The notes under the pieces were generated by a model. That model did not search any database, was not told the DNA's origin, and was given only the letters and a program-made list of their open reading frames with translations. A stretch of 64,000 nt of DNA from VRUE01 sp963844395 (GTDB lineage: Bacteria; Actinomycetota; Thermoleophilia; Solirubrobacterales; 70-9). The position numbers and the translations under genes are program-made. Within the stretch, counting starts at the first letter, position 1. Every line of letters begins with the position of its first letter. Below, one piece after another: positions 1-8,387 of this stretch. The stretch spans positions 1-64,000 of the forward strand of contig CAWJNX010000002.1 in NCBI GenBank assembly GCA_963844395.1, written 5' to 3'.

Positions 1-12
1 AATCTTGGGGCC

Positions 13-202
13 ATGAGCGCGATCAACGAAGCGACCCTGTGGATCTGCGAGTCCTGCGGCTTCATCTACGACCCCGCGGAGGGCGATCCCGATGGCGGGA
101 TCCCCCCGGAACCGCCTCGAGGACATCCCCAAGGACTGGTTCTGCCCTGTCTGCGGCGCGCGGACCGGCGACTTCCTTCCGCTTGAGCCGGGAGAGGCCT
201 AG
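13..202 (+). pseudogene. rubredoxin, reading frame broken by two single-base deletions
   Basis: Small electron-transfer protein that binds one iron through four cysteines. From ATG 13 the frame reads MSAINEATLWICESCGFIYD, with the first CxxC knuckle and the FIYDPAEGDPDGGI segment typical of rubredoxins. After about base 103 the frame is lost; adding one base near 104-108 and one near 113-117 restores EDIPKDWFCPVCGA and the second CxxC, ending at TAG 200-202. The restored protein of about 63 residues has normal rubredoxin length. Two clean indels in so short a gene, next to a GMC gene with the same problem, point to sequence error rather than decay. It lies just upstream of the GMC oxidoreductase; a functional link is not shown. 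Confidence 0.8.
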
Positions 203-296
203 GGCCGCGGGTCCTGTCCGGCGGCCCTCCCCCTTGCTCGGACCCCCCTCCTCCCTTGCCCCCGCCACCGTGCCACCCGCGGCAGTAGCCGTCGCC

Positions 297-1936
297 ATGA
301 CTCATGACTACGACTGGATAGTCATTGGGTCGGGGTTCGGGGGCCGCGTGTCAGCGCTGCGTCTGGCTGAAAAGGGCTACGGGTCGCAGTACTGGAGTCC
401 GGCCGCCGCTTCGGCGACGACGACTTCCCCAAGTCGACCTGGGACCTGCGTCGCTACTTCTGGACGCCGCGGCTCGGGCTGCGGGGCATCTTCCGCCTCA
501 GCGCCTTCAAAGACGTCGCCGTGGTCAGCGGCTCCGGCGTCGGCGGCGGCAGCCTCGGCTACGCCAATACCCTCTACGTCCCGCCGTCCCCCTTCTTCGA
601 AGACCCGCAGTGGGCCGACCTCGAGGACTGGGAGGCAGGCGCTCGCCCCCCACTACGAGACCGCCCAGCGGATGCTGGGCGTGGTCGTCCACGAGACGAC
701 GACGACGCCGACCAGCTGCTACGCGAGTTCGGCGAGGAGCTGGGGGTCGGCGACACCTACCGCAAGACCCCGATCGGGGTCTACCTCGACGAGCCCGGGC
801 GAGACGGTCGCCGATCCCTACTTCGACGGCGAGGGCCCCGAGCGCACCGGCTGCACGCACTGCGGCCGCTGCATGGTCGGCTGCCCGCACGGCGCCAAGA
901 ACACGCTGGTCAAGAACTACCTCTGGTTCGCCGAGCAGCGCGGCGTCGAGGTGAGGCCGAGCGCACCGTCACCGACGTCCGCCCGCTCGGTGCCGCCGAC
1001 GGCAGCGACGGCTACGCGGTCACCAGCGAGCGCTCCGGCGATGCTGCGCGGCCGCAAGCGCCGCACCGTGACCGCCCGCGGCGTGATCGTCGCCGCCGGC
1101 CCGCTCGGCACCAACAAGCTGCTGCAGCGCTGCCGCCTCGGCGGCTCGCTGCCGCGCATCTCGGACCGCCTCGGCGAGCTGGTGCGCACCAACAGCGAGA
1201 TGATCCTCGCCGTCACCGTGCCGGAGGACTATCCCGACGACCTGACCAAGCGGGTCGCGATCAGCTCCAGCATCTATCCCGACCCCCACACCCACATCGA
1301 GACCGTCACCTACGGCGACGCCGGCGACTCGATGAGCCTCCTCTACACGCTGCTGGTCGGCGACGGCACCAGGATGACGCGGCCGCTGAAGCTGCTCGGC
1401 CAGATCCTCCGTCACCCGGTTCAGCTTCGCCAAGACGCTGTGGCCGGGCGGCTGGTCGCGCCGCACGATCATCCTCCTCGTCATGCAGACGCTCGACAAC
1501 GCGATCGCGCTGCGGCCGAAGCTGAAGCGCTCCGGCGACGTGCGTCTGCAGACCGAGCAGGACCCCGAGCGGCCCAACCCGACCTTCATCCCGGTCGCCA
1601 ACGAAGCGGCCGAGTGGCTGGCGAAGCGCACCGGCGGCATCGCCCAGAGCTCGGTGACCGAGGCGACTGATGAACATCCCGACGACCGCCCATATCCTCG
1701 GCGGCGCCGTGATCGGCCACGGTCCCGAGGACGGCGTGGTCGACGCCGACCAGCGCGTCTTCGGCTACGAGAACCTGCTGGTCTGCGACGGCGCCGCGAT
1801 CCCCGCCAACGTCGGCGTCAATCCCAGCCTGACGATCACCGCCCTGGCCGAGCGTGCCATGGCCAAGATCCCGCCGAAAGAGGGGGCCGAGCCGCGCGAC
1901 CTGCCCGAGGCCGCGCGGCCGGCCGTCAGCGCCTAG
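297..1936 (+). pseudogene. GMC-family FAD oxidoreductase (cholesterol-oxidase-like), many frameshifts
   Basis: FAD-dependent oxidoreductase of the glucose-methanol-choline/cholesterol oxidase type. ATG 297 begins MTHDYDWIVIGSGFGG with the GxGxxG dinucleotide-binding motif. Other family segments are readable but spread over three frames: GSGVGGGSLGYANTLY near 535-580, CTHCGRCMVGCPHGAKNT near 850-905 (the cysteine cluster of this subfamily), AAGPLGTNKLL near 1095-1125, and the C-terminal NVGVNPSLTITALAERAMAKIP near 1808-1872, ending at TAG 1934-1936. At least eight frame changes are needed. Each fragment is well conserved, so the gene is probably intact in the organism and damaged by base-calling indels. 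The substrate (sterol, alcohol or other) cannot be told. Confidence 0.8.
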
Positions 1937-2536
1937 CTACTCGGCGAACTTCTCCGCCACGTAGTTCCAGTTGACGACACTCCAAAAGGCGTCGATGTAT
2001 TCTGGGCGTTTGTTCTGATACTTGAGGTAGTAGGCGTGCTCCCAGACGTCGCAGCCGAGCAGCGGCAGGTTGCCGTCGGAGATCGGCGAGTCCTGATTCG
2101 GGGTGGAGACGACGGCCAGCCCCGAGTTGTCCTTGACAAGCCAGGCCCACCCGGAGCCGAAGCGGGCGATCCCGGCTTCTTTGAACTCGCCCTTGAAGGA
2201 GTCTAAGGAGCCGAAGGTCTCGTCGATCGCAGCCGCTAGATCGCCGCTCGGGGCGCCGCCGCCGTCGGGGCTCAGCATCTGCCAAAACAGCGAGTGGTTG
2301 TAGTGGCCGCCGCCGTTGTTGCGAACCGGCCCCTGCTTGTCACCCGGCAGGCTCGAAAGGTTGCGCAACACGTCCTCGACGTCGCGATCGGCCCACTCGG
2401 TTCCCTCCAGGGCGGCGTTGGCTTTGTCGACGTAGGCCTGGTGGTGTTTATCGTGATGGACGCGCATCGTCGCCTCGTCGATGTGGGGCTCGAGCGCGTC
2501 GTAGGCGTAAGGAAGGTCGGGAACCGAGAAAGCCAT
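1937..2536 (-). CDS. sodA: superoxide dismutase (Mn/Fe family)
   Basis: Converts superoxide to oxygen and hydrogen peroxide. The 199-residue protein is full length for the family. Metal ligands are visible as H27 (VHHDKHH), H81 (NHSLFW), D163 and H167 (DVWEHAYY). Q148 in NQDSP is the position that usually marks Mn or cambialistic enzymes, so Mn is favoured over Fe but not proved. There is no signal peptide, so the enzyme is cytoplasmic. The start is supported by AGGAG a few bases upstream. The stop codon abuts the stop of the convergent GMC gene. The neighbouring stress sigma factor on the other strand fits a stress-defence context. Confidence 0.95.
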   Translation of the reverse strand: MAFSVPDLPYAYDALEPHIDEATMRVHHDKHHQAYVDKANAALEGTEWADRDVEDVLRNLSSLPGDKQGPVRNNGGGHYNHSLFWQMLSPDGGGAPSGDLAAAIDETFGSLDSFKGEFKEAGIARFGSGWAWLVKDNSGLAVVSTPNQDSPISDGNLPLLGCDVWEHAYYLKYQNKRPEYIDAFWSVVNWNYVAEKFAE

Positions 2537-2590
2537 TGGAAGTCTCCTCTTGATCGATTGGAAGGCCGTAGGGAGCCTAGTCGGCGCGGG

Positions 2591-2616
2591 GTTTTTCCTG
2601 CGGCCTCGCCGGGTAG
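2591..2616 (+). promoter_or_regulatory. predicted SigB-type promoter of sigB
   Basis: GTTTTT at 2591-2596, 14 bp spacer, GGGTAG at 2611-2616. This matches the GTTT-N13-15-GGGTA pattern known for SigB/SigF-group sigma factors and lies 100 bp before the sigB start, which would make the gene autoregulated. Inferred from sequence only. Confidence 0.5.
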
Positions 2617-2715
2617 CGGCATGGAGTCCCGGAGAACGGGCTTACAGAGCGCCGCACGACCCGTTGAAGGTTCTAGGGCGGTTCGCTATTCGAGGTACCG
2701 TCCAGCCTTACCCCG

Positions 2716-3525
2716 ATGACGACGAAGCGGCAAAGAGAGGAGAGCGAGTCGGGTCCCGGTCCGGGGGCCGGCGAGCACCTTGCCAAGGAAACCGAGCTCT
2801 GGAGGCGGTTCGCCCAGACCCGCGATCCGGCCATCCGCGAGGAGTTGGTGCGGCGCAACCTGCCCTTCGCCAAGCGGTTGGCGCTGCGCTACCGCGGCGC
2901 CAGCGAGTCCTTCGACGACCTCCTCCAGGTCGCCAACCTCGGCCTGATCAACGCCATCGACCGCTTCGACCCCGAACGCGAAATCCCCTTCACCGCCTTC
3001 GCTTCGCCGACCATCCTCGGCGAGCTGAAACGGCATTTCCGCGACCGCGTCTGGACCGTGCGGGTGCCGCGCGGGCTGCACGATCTGATGGCCGAGGTCG
3101 ACAAGGCGATCACCGAGCTGACCAAGGAGCTGCAGCGCTCGCCCTCCGTCGCCGAGATCGCCGCCCGCCTCGAGATCGAGCAGACCGACGTGCTCGAGGT
3201 GCTGGAGGCGAACCACAACCGCCGGCCGCTCTCGCTCGACCGGCCGGCCGGCGCCGAAGATGGCGACGAGGCGGCCCCCGCCGAGTGGGTGGGCGACGAG
3301 GACGAGGGCTTTGAGCTGGTCGAGGGGCGGATCGCCCTAGACGCGGCGCTGCCCTACCTGGACGAGCGCGAGCGCCTGGTCCTGAAACTCCGCTTCGCCG
3401 AGGACATGACGCAGTCGCAGATCGCCGAGCGGATCGGTCACTCGCAGATGCACGTCTCGCGGATCCTGCGACGCGCCCTGGCGCGGATTCGCGAGCGGAT
3501 CAAGGAGCAGCAGCAAACCGGATGA
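2716..3525 (+). CDS. sigB: RNA polymerase sigma factor, SigB/SigF group (general stress)
   Basis: Alternative sigma-70 family factor of 269 residues. Region 2 is clear (FDDLLQVANLGLINAIDRFD, then IPFTAFASPTILGELKRHFR) at about residues 66-105, region 3 follows (RVPRGLHDLM), and the region 4 helix-turn-helix is MTQSQIAERIGHSQMHVSRI near residues 232-251. Length, absence of region 1.1 and the neighbouring anti-sigma and antagonist genes place it in the SigB/SigF group. A matching promoter lies 100 bp upstream. The last 26 bases overlap the 3' end of the convergent rsbW-like gene, so antisense transcription between the two is likely. The first 20 residues are charged and poorly conserved; ATG 2716 is the only good start. 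Confidence 0.93.
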   Translation: MTTKRQREESESGPGPGAGEHLAKETELWRRFAQTRDPAIREELVRRNLPFAKRLALRYRGASESFDDLLQVANLGLINAIDRFDPEREIPFTAFASPTILGELKRHFRDRVWTVRVPRGLHDLMAEVDKAITELTKELQRSPSVAEIAARLEIEQTDVLEVLEANHNRRPLSLDRPAGAEDGDEAAPAEWVGDEDEGFELVEGRIALDAALPYLDERERLVLKLRFAEDMTQSQIAERIGHSQMHVSRILRRALARIRERIKEQQQTG

Positions 3526-4348
3526 CGAGGTACTCGCCGTCGTCGGACTGATCGACGGTCAGCTCGTCGGCCAGCGCCTCCAGCGATCCGCCCACGTCGG
3601 GCACTTCGAGTTCCTCGCGGATGCGCTGAGCCGCGCCGGCGTCCATCGGCCCCATCCGCAGCTCGATTCCTTCCTCGCGGTCGTCGAGCCCGAGCCGCAC
3701 CCGGCCGTCGGAGAAGCTGTGCGGCGCCGCGGCGGCGATCGCGTCGGTGACGAGGACGGCGTCGGAGACGCGGTCCACCGAGAGGTCGCGACGGGCGGCG
3801 AGGGCGCCGACCATGCGCGCCAGGACCGGCCCGAGCAGCTCGGGCCGGTCGGTCACCAGCTCCGTCGTATCCACCCCGGCCGGCTCCAGCGAGACGTCGT
3901 CGGGGCGTCCGTTGGCGCCACCGCCGCGCAGCGGCACCCGCATCGTCACCTCGGTGCCGCGGTCGAGACCGCCCGAGATCGCGAAGCTGCTCGACAGCGC
4001 GGCGATCAGCGAGAGCCCCAGTCGCAGGCTCGACGGATCGACGTCCGCCTGCGGCCGCATGCCCATCCCCTTGTCGCGAACGATCACGGTAAGGCCATCG
4101 CTGTCGGGGGTGGCTTCGACGCTGAGCGGGCCCGGTTCGCCCTCGTAGGCGTGGACGACGACGTTCATGCAGGCCTCGGTGACCACGGTCTTGAGGTCGG
4201 CGAGACCCGGTTCGTCCATGCCGATCTGCTCGGCCAGGCCCGCCAGGGCGTGCCGGATCACCGCGACATTCTCCGCTTTCGCAGGAAGCATCATCTGGAG
4301 CCCCCTCGGCTTTTGGCTGATCGTCGGGCTGTCTGCCATGGAGCGCAA
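3500..4348 (-). CDS. rsbW: RsbW-like anti-sigma factor/serine kinase with two HATPase-like domains
   Basis: Anti-sigma factor that would bind SigB and phosphorylate the STAS antagonist. The N-terminal domain has the Bergerat ATP-binding fold: N box VVTEACMNVVVHAY (E58, N62), G1 box VRDKGMGM (D92, G94, G96) and LGLSLI. The usual RsbW is about 150 residues; this protein has 282, and residues 150-282 look like a second, degenerate copy (RDLSVDRVSDAVLVTDAIAA resembles the N-box helix but lacks the key Asn and the glycine boxes). Start is ATG 4348 or ATG 4339 (MADSP). It is convergent with sigB and overlaps its last 26 bases, and is divergent from rsbV. Confidence 0.85.
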   Translation of the reverse strand: MRSMADSPTISQKPRGLQMMLPAKAENVAVIRHALAGLAEQIGMDEPGLADLKTVVTEACMNVVVHAYEGEPGPLSVEATPDSDGLTVIVRDKGMGMRPQADVDPSSLRLGLSLIAALSSSFAISGGLDRGTEVTMRVPLRGGGANGRPDDVSLEPAGVDTTELVTDRPELLGPVLARMVGALAARRDLSVDRVSDAVLVTDAIAAAAPHSFSDGRVRLGLDDREEGIELRMGPMDAGAAQRIREELEVPDVGGSLEALADELTVDQSDDGEYLVIRFAAAP

Positions 4349-4475
4349 TCCCCCGCGGAAAAGCGTGGCTCTCCGCGGCGCCGAGCATAAACGCCCGGCT
4401 CTCGTCCCTTCGCTTACCCCTCGTCTCTCAGGGCGAAACCCATGGATTTCCAGGCTCCTGCGCTAGGATCGCCGC

Positions 4476-4847
4476 GTGGATCCGGCGCCTTTCGACGTCC
4501 AGAGCGAGGAGCTCGAAGGCGGGATACGCGTTTTCACGGTCCGCGGGGAGCTCGACATGAATACGGCGCCGGAGCTGGAGCGGGCCCTCGAGGAGGCTCT
4601 TGCCGACGAGGAGGCGGCGATCATGCTCGACCTCTCCAACTGCGAATTCATCGACTCGACCGGGATCGCGCTGATCGTGCGGGCCTGGCAGCAACTCGAC
4701 CGCGAGGCTGGCGGGGGCGGCAAGGGCCGTCTCGTCCTCTGCTGCATCAACACGCAGGTGCGGCGGCTCTTGAACATCACCGGGGTCGAGTCCTCGATCT
4801 CCCTGTACGAAAAGCGCGACGCGGCGCTCGCGGCGCTGCGCGGCTAG
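4476..4847 (+). CDS. rsbV: STAS-domain anti-sigma factor antagonist
   Basis: Partner-switching antagonist: unphosphorylated protein binds the RsbW-type kinase and frees SigB. The 123 residues are one STAS domain, with GELDMNTAPELERAL near residues 24-38 and the phosphorylatable serine in DSTGIAL (S61). The start is GTG 4476, the first in-frame start before the conserved strand; no ATG fits. Divergent from the rsbW-like gene with about 127 bp between the starts. The RsbU-like phosphatase that could dephosphorylate it is encoded at 8380-9800. Confidence 0.9.
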   Translation: MDPAPFDVQSEELEGGIRVFTVRGELDMNTAPELERALEEALADEEAAIMLDLSNCEFIDSTGIALIVRAWQQLDREAGGGGKGRLVLCCINTQVRRLLNITGVESSISLYEKRDAALAALRG

Positions 4848-4858
4848 GCCAGGCTCCT

Positions 4859-5910
4859 CTAACGGCGAGCGCCGAGGCCGCTGCGCAGCTCGCCCAGCCG
4901 CGCCGGGCCTGCCGTCTCGGGGTCGAGCGGCGGGGTCGGCATTCCCTCGGAGTGGCGAATGCCCTCCATCAGCTCCAGCAGAGCATCGAGAGCGCCTACC
5001 CGCGGCTCCCAGCCCAGCTCCGTTCTTGCCCTGCCGCTATCCATCAATGGCACCTGCAGCGCCATGTCGAGCCAACCGGGCGGCGACGGCTGCAGGCGCA
5101 GCCTCCAGCTCCAGTCCATCAGGGCACGGGCGACGCGCGGCGGCAGGTCACCGGGCGGGCGCCGAGCGTCTCGGAGAGCTCCCGCGGCCCGATCGTCGGC
5201 TCGGCGGCGATGTTGAAGGCGCCGCGCACGTCGCGCACCACCGCCTGCCGGTAGGCCTCGCCGACGTCGCGCGAATGGACCGCCTGGAAGCGCAGGCCCG
5301 AGATCCGCGGCACGATCGGGATCAGGCGGGGATGGACCATGAAGCTCGGCAGGAACGGCCCGACGAACAGCCGCCGGATCTCGCTCGCCGCCTCCCCTTT
5401 GAAGATCAGCGCCGGGCGGAGGCGGACCACCCGCACCTGCGGATGCCGCCTCTCAAAGCCGTCGAGCAGCGCCTCGACCGCGGCCTTGTGGCGCGAGTAG
5501 AAGGAGCTGGCGATGCCGTTCGCGGGCCAGGACTCGTCGACGCGACGATCCTTCGGGCCTGGCCCGTAGGCGCCGACCGAGGAGGCGTAGACGAGGGCCC
5601 CGACGCCGGCGGCGACCGCGGACTCGAAGACCCGGGCGCTGCCTTCGACGTTGATCCGTTCCACCGTCGCCTGATCGCGCGAGGGCTGGATCGCCCAGGC
5701 GAGGTGGACAACCGCGTCCGCCCCGCGGAAGACCTCGGTGAGGTCGTCGTTCACGTCGCCGCTGACCCAGCGCGTCTTCGGCAACTCCAGGTCGGGCAGG
5801 CGGCGCGCGAGCCCGACTATCTCCTCCACCTTCGGCTCACGGCCGAGCGCCTCGACGACGCTGGTGCCGACGTTGCCGGTCGCTCCGGTGATGACGACCC
5901 GCATTGCCAT
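4859..5910 (-). CDS. NAD-dependent epimerase/dehydratase (extended SDR), one frameshift near 5125
   Basis: Rossmann-fold enzyme of the extended short-chain dehydrogenase family. MAMRVVITGATGNVGTSVVE carries the TGxxGxxG cofactor motif, YASSVGAYG and the SFYSRHK Tyr/Lys pair are the catalytic elements. The frame fails near 5119-5135 (ends ARPVTCRRASPVP); the C-terminal part continues in the next frame as MDWSWRLRLQPSPPGWLDMA and runs to 4859. The corrected protein is about 350 residues. The start codon overlaps the TAA of the upstream alcohol dehydrogenase by one base (TAATG), so the two are co-transcribed and probably translationally coupled. The sugar or other substrate is not identifiable. 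Confidence 0.85.
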
Positions 5911-7091
5911 TAGGGCTTGAGGACGACCTTGATCGCCCCGTCCTCCTTCTTCTGGAACATCTCGTAGCCATGCGGCGCTTCCTCGAGCGGCAACCGGTGC
6001 GTGGTCAGGTCGTCGACCGCGAGCGGGTCGCCGTCGGCGAGCAGGGGCAGGATCTGGTCGGTCCAGCGCCTCACGTGCGCCTGGCCCATGCGGATCTGGA
6101 TGCCCTTGTCGAAGAGCTGCATCAAGCGGCAGCGGATCGAGCTGGCCGCCGTAGACGCCGGAGATCGAGAGGGTGCCGCCGCGGCGCACGGTGTCGATCG
6201 CCGCCAGCAGCGCGTCCATGCGGTCGACCGCAGCCTTTTCGACCAGCTTGGCCGCTGCCTTGTCGGGCAGAAGGCCGGCGGCCTTCTGCATCGCTTCCGC
6301 CACCGGCGCGCCGTGGGCCTCCATCCCGACCGCGTCGATCACTGAGTCCGGGCCGCGCCCCTCGGTCATCTCGCGGATCGCTCGCCGAGACGTCGTCGTG
6401 CTGGTCGGAGTCGACGACCTCGACGTCGTGGCGCGCCGCCATCGCCAGCCGCTCCGGCACCCGGTCGACGCCGATCACGGTCTCGGCGCCGCGGTGACGG
6501 GCGATGCGCGCGCACATCTGGCCGATCGGCCCCAGTCCGAAGACGGCGACGCTGCCCCCGGCGGGATATCGGCGAACTCGACCGCCTGCCAGGCGGTCGG
6601 CAGCACGTCGGAGAGGAAGAGGAAGCGCTCGTCGGGCGGGCCCTCGGGCACCTTGATCGGGCCGAAGTGGGCCTGCGGGACGCGCAGGAACTCGGCCTGG
6701 CCGCCGGGCACCTGGCCGTAGAGCTTGGTGTAGCCGAACAGCGAGGCGCCTTTGTCGCGCTCGCGGACCTGGGTCGTCTCGCACTGGGCGAAGAGCTGGC
6801 GCTCGCACATCCAGCAATCGCCGCAGGAGATGTTGAAGGGGATCACCACCCGGTCGCCGGGCTTGATCTGCTCGACCCGTTGCCGATCTCCTCGACGATC
6901 CCCATCGGCTCGTGGCCGAGGATGTCGCCCTCGTCGATGAACATGCCGAGCACCTCGTATAGATGCAGGTCGGAGCCGCAGATCGCCGAGGAGGTGATCC
7001 GGACGATCGCGTCGGTGGGCTCCTCGATGCTCGGGTCGGGCACGCTGTCGACGCGGACGTCGCGCTTGCCGTGGAAGGTCACAGCCTTCAT
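5910..7091 (-). CDS. zinc-dependent alcohol dehydrogenase (formaldehyde-dehydrogenase-like), several frameshifts
   Basis: Medium-chain zinc dehydrogenase. MKAVTFHGKRDVRVDSVPDP at the start, AICGSDLHLYEVLG and GHEPMGIVEEIG (catalytic zinc Cys, His, Glu), then CGDCWMCERQLFAQC (structural zinc cysteines) and VAVFGLGPIGQMCARIARHR (NAD Rossmann motif). The C-terminal segments IRMGQAHVRRWTDQILPLL and the end at 5910 belong to the glutathione-independent formaldehyde dehydrogenase-like branch. Frame changes are needed near 6860, 6555, 6385 and 6125; each side is well conserved, so sequence error is likelier than decay. ATG 7091 has AGGGGAGAAG just before it. The next gene (epimerase) overlaps its stop. 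Confidence 0.85.
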
Positions 7092-7155
7092 CGCTTCTCC
7101 CCTCTCGTGGCCGTATAGACCTATTCCCGCGGGGGAGGAAAGGCGAAAACCTAGG

Positions 7156-7839
7156 CTATCCCTCCAGCGCGGGGCCGGTCTCCTCGTCTCGCGCGGCCCC
7201 CACCGGCTTCGACTCCGGCGAGCCGCGCTGGCGCAAGAAGATCGTGAAGACCGCGAAGGAACCGACGGCGAGGAACTCCGACTGCCAGTTTTGCAGCGTC
7301 GTTTCCCAGAACTCGGCGTTGCCGAGGTAGCTGAGCCAGGCGATCGTCTCGGCGTTGTGGTCGAGCTGCTCCTGGTTGTAAGTGTTCCAACCGGTCAGCG
7401 ACTGGGCGAACCAGCTGCCGAGGAAGATCAGCGCCATCACGATCAGCAGCGAGTTGCCGTAGAGCCCGGCGCGCCAGCCGCCGGCCTTGGCCGCCCGCGG
7501 GGAACGGCGCTTCGCTGCCTCGCCGATCAGCTGTTCGGCCTCCGACTCCCGGCCGAGCTGGTCCTCCGTCTTGGACTCGGGCGAACCCTTCTGGAAGAGC
7601 CATATGGTCAGCAATAAGAAGAGGAGGAACTGGAGGTACTCCGACTGCCAGTTCTCCATCACCGCCTGGCCGAAGTCCGACGAGGTCAGGTAGCGGCCGA
7701 GCGAGATCGCCTCGCCGCCGTGGTCGAGCTGCTCCTGGTTGTAGGCGAGGCGGCCGGCGATCGCCTGGCCGACCAGGCTGGCCAGGAAGAGGGCGCCGAA
7801 GACGAGGCCGAGCGAGTTCTCCTTCGCGAAGCGCCGCAT
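7156..7839 (-). CDS. DUF6766-type membrane protein with internal duplication
   Basis: Integral membrane protein of unknown function, 227 residues. It consists of two similar halves: N-terminal LGLVFGALFLASLVGQAIAG, AYNQEQLDHGG, NWQSEYLQFLLFLLLTIWLF and QKGSPESK; C-terminal LLIVMALIFLGSWFAQSLTG, TYNQEQLDHNA, NWQSEFLAVGSFAVFTIFL and QRGSPESK. Each half has two hydrophobic helices, giving about four membrane segments. The family resemblance to DUF6766 is from memory of such proteins. A 27-codon membrane peptide ORF lies 3 bases upstream on the same strand. No enzymatic motif is seen. Confidence 0.75.
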   Translation of the reverse strand: MRRFAKENSLGLVFGALFLASLVGQAIAGRLAYNQEQLDHGGEAISLGRYLTSSDFGQAVMENWQSEYLQFLLFLLLTIWLFQKGSPESKTEDQLGRESEAEQLIGEAAKRRSPRAAKAGGWRAGLYGNSLLIVMALIFLGSWFAQSLTGWNTYNQEQLDHNAETIAWLSYLGNAEFWETTLQNWQSEFLAVGSFAVFTIFLRQRGSPESKPVGAARDEETGPALEG

Positions 7840-7842
7840 CGG

Positions 7843-7926
7843 CTAGTGGTGGCTGAGGCCGATCACGACGAAGTAGCCGATCGTGGCGACGATCCCGACC
7901 AGGTAGACGCCGAAGATGGCCCTCAT
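7843..7926 (-). CDS. 27-residue single-helix membrane peptide
   Basis: Short ORF from ATG 7926 to TAG 7843 reading MRAIFGVYLVGIVATIGYFV then VIGLSHH. Nearly the whole peptide is one hydrophobic helix. The stop lies 3 bases before the ATG of the DUF6766-type gene, a spacing typical of coupled genes. A weak Shine-Dalgarno (ACAGGG) precedes the start. No similar known peptide is recognised; it may be a subunit or leader peptide for the downstream membrane protein. Coding potential is supported only by the hydrophobic pattern and the tight spacing. Confidence 0.5.
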   Translation of the reverse strand: MRAIFGVYLVGIVATIGYFVVIGLSHH

Positions 7927-7979
7927 CCCTGTGTGGTTTCTGAGGGCGGCCACGGTCTCCTGCGGGCGCAGGCGGTCGC

Positions 7980-8387
7980 TCAGGCCGAGACGGTGGAGAA
8001 GCGCTCGAAGGCGTTCTCGAGGTCCGGGAAGACCTGGCCGCGGACGAACTGGCCGTCGCGCACTTCCCAGATCCAGGCCACGGGCATGTCCCTGATCCCC
8101 AGCTCGCGACTGCGCGCGTAGACGCGTCCGCGGACCAGCAGGCGGTCGCCTCGCTGCTCGACCTGGCTGGGAGTGATCAGCAGCTCTTCCCAGACTTTCC
8201 CGGCGTCGGCCAGGTATTGGCGCAGGCCCTCGGGGCCGACATAGGGTTCGGCCCGACCGACCGCTTCGGCGGTGACGACGGGGAAGAACTCCATTCCCTC
8301 GTCGCAGACGGCGGCGATCTCGTCCGAATCGCGGCGGTTGAAGGCTTCGTAGAGCCGCTCGACCAACGCCGCCAGCTGGTCAGACAT
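7980..8387 (-). CDS. SnoaL/NTF2-like protein
   Basis: Small alpha+beta cone-fold protein of the SnoaL-like group, 135 residues. Typical features are the opening LVERLYEAFNRRDSDEIAAV, the central EGMEFFPVVTAE, GPEGLRQYLADA and the strand pair DRLLVRGRVYARSREL with AWIWEVRDGQFVRGQVF. Members act as polyketide cyclases, isomerases or ligand binders; no catalytic assignment is possible here. ATG 8387 overlaps the last 8 bases of the upstream RsbU-like phosphatase gene, so the two are translated from one message. Confidence 0.8.
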   Translation of the reverse strand: MSDQLAALVERLYEAFNRRDSDEIAAVCDEGMEFFPVVTAEAVGRAEPYVGPEGLRQYLADAGKVWEELLITPSQVEQRGDRLLVRGRVYARSRELGIRDMPVAWIWEVRDGQFVRGQVFPDLENAFERFSTVSA

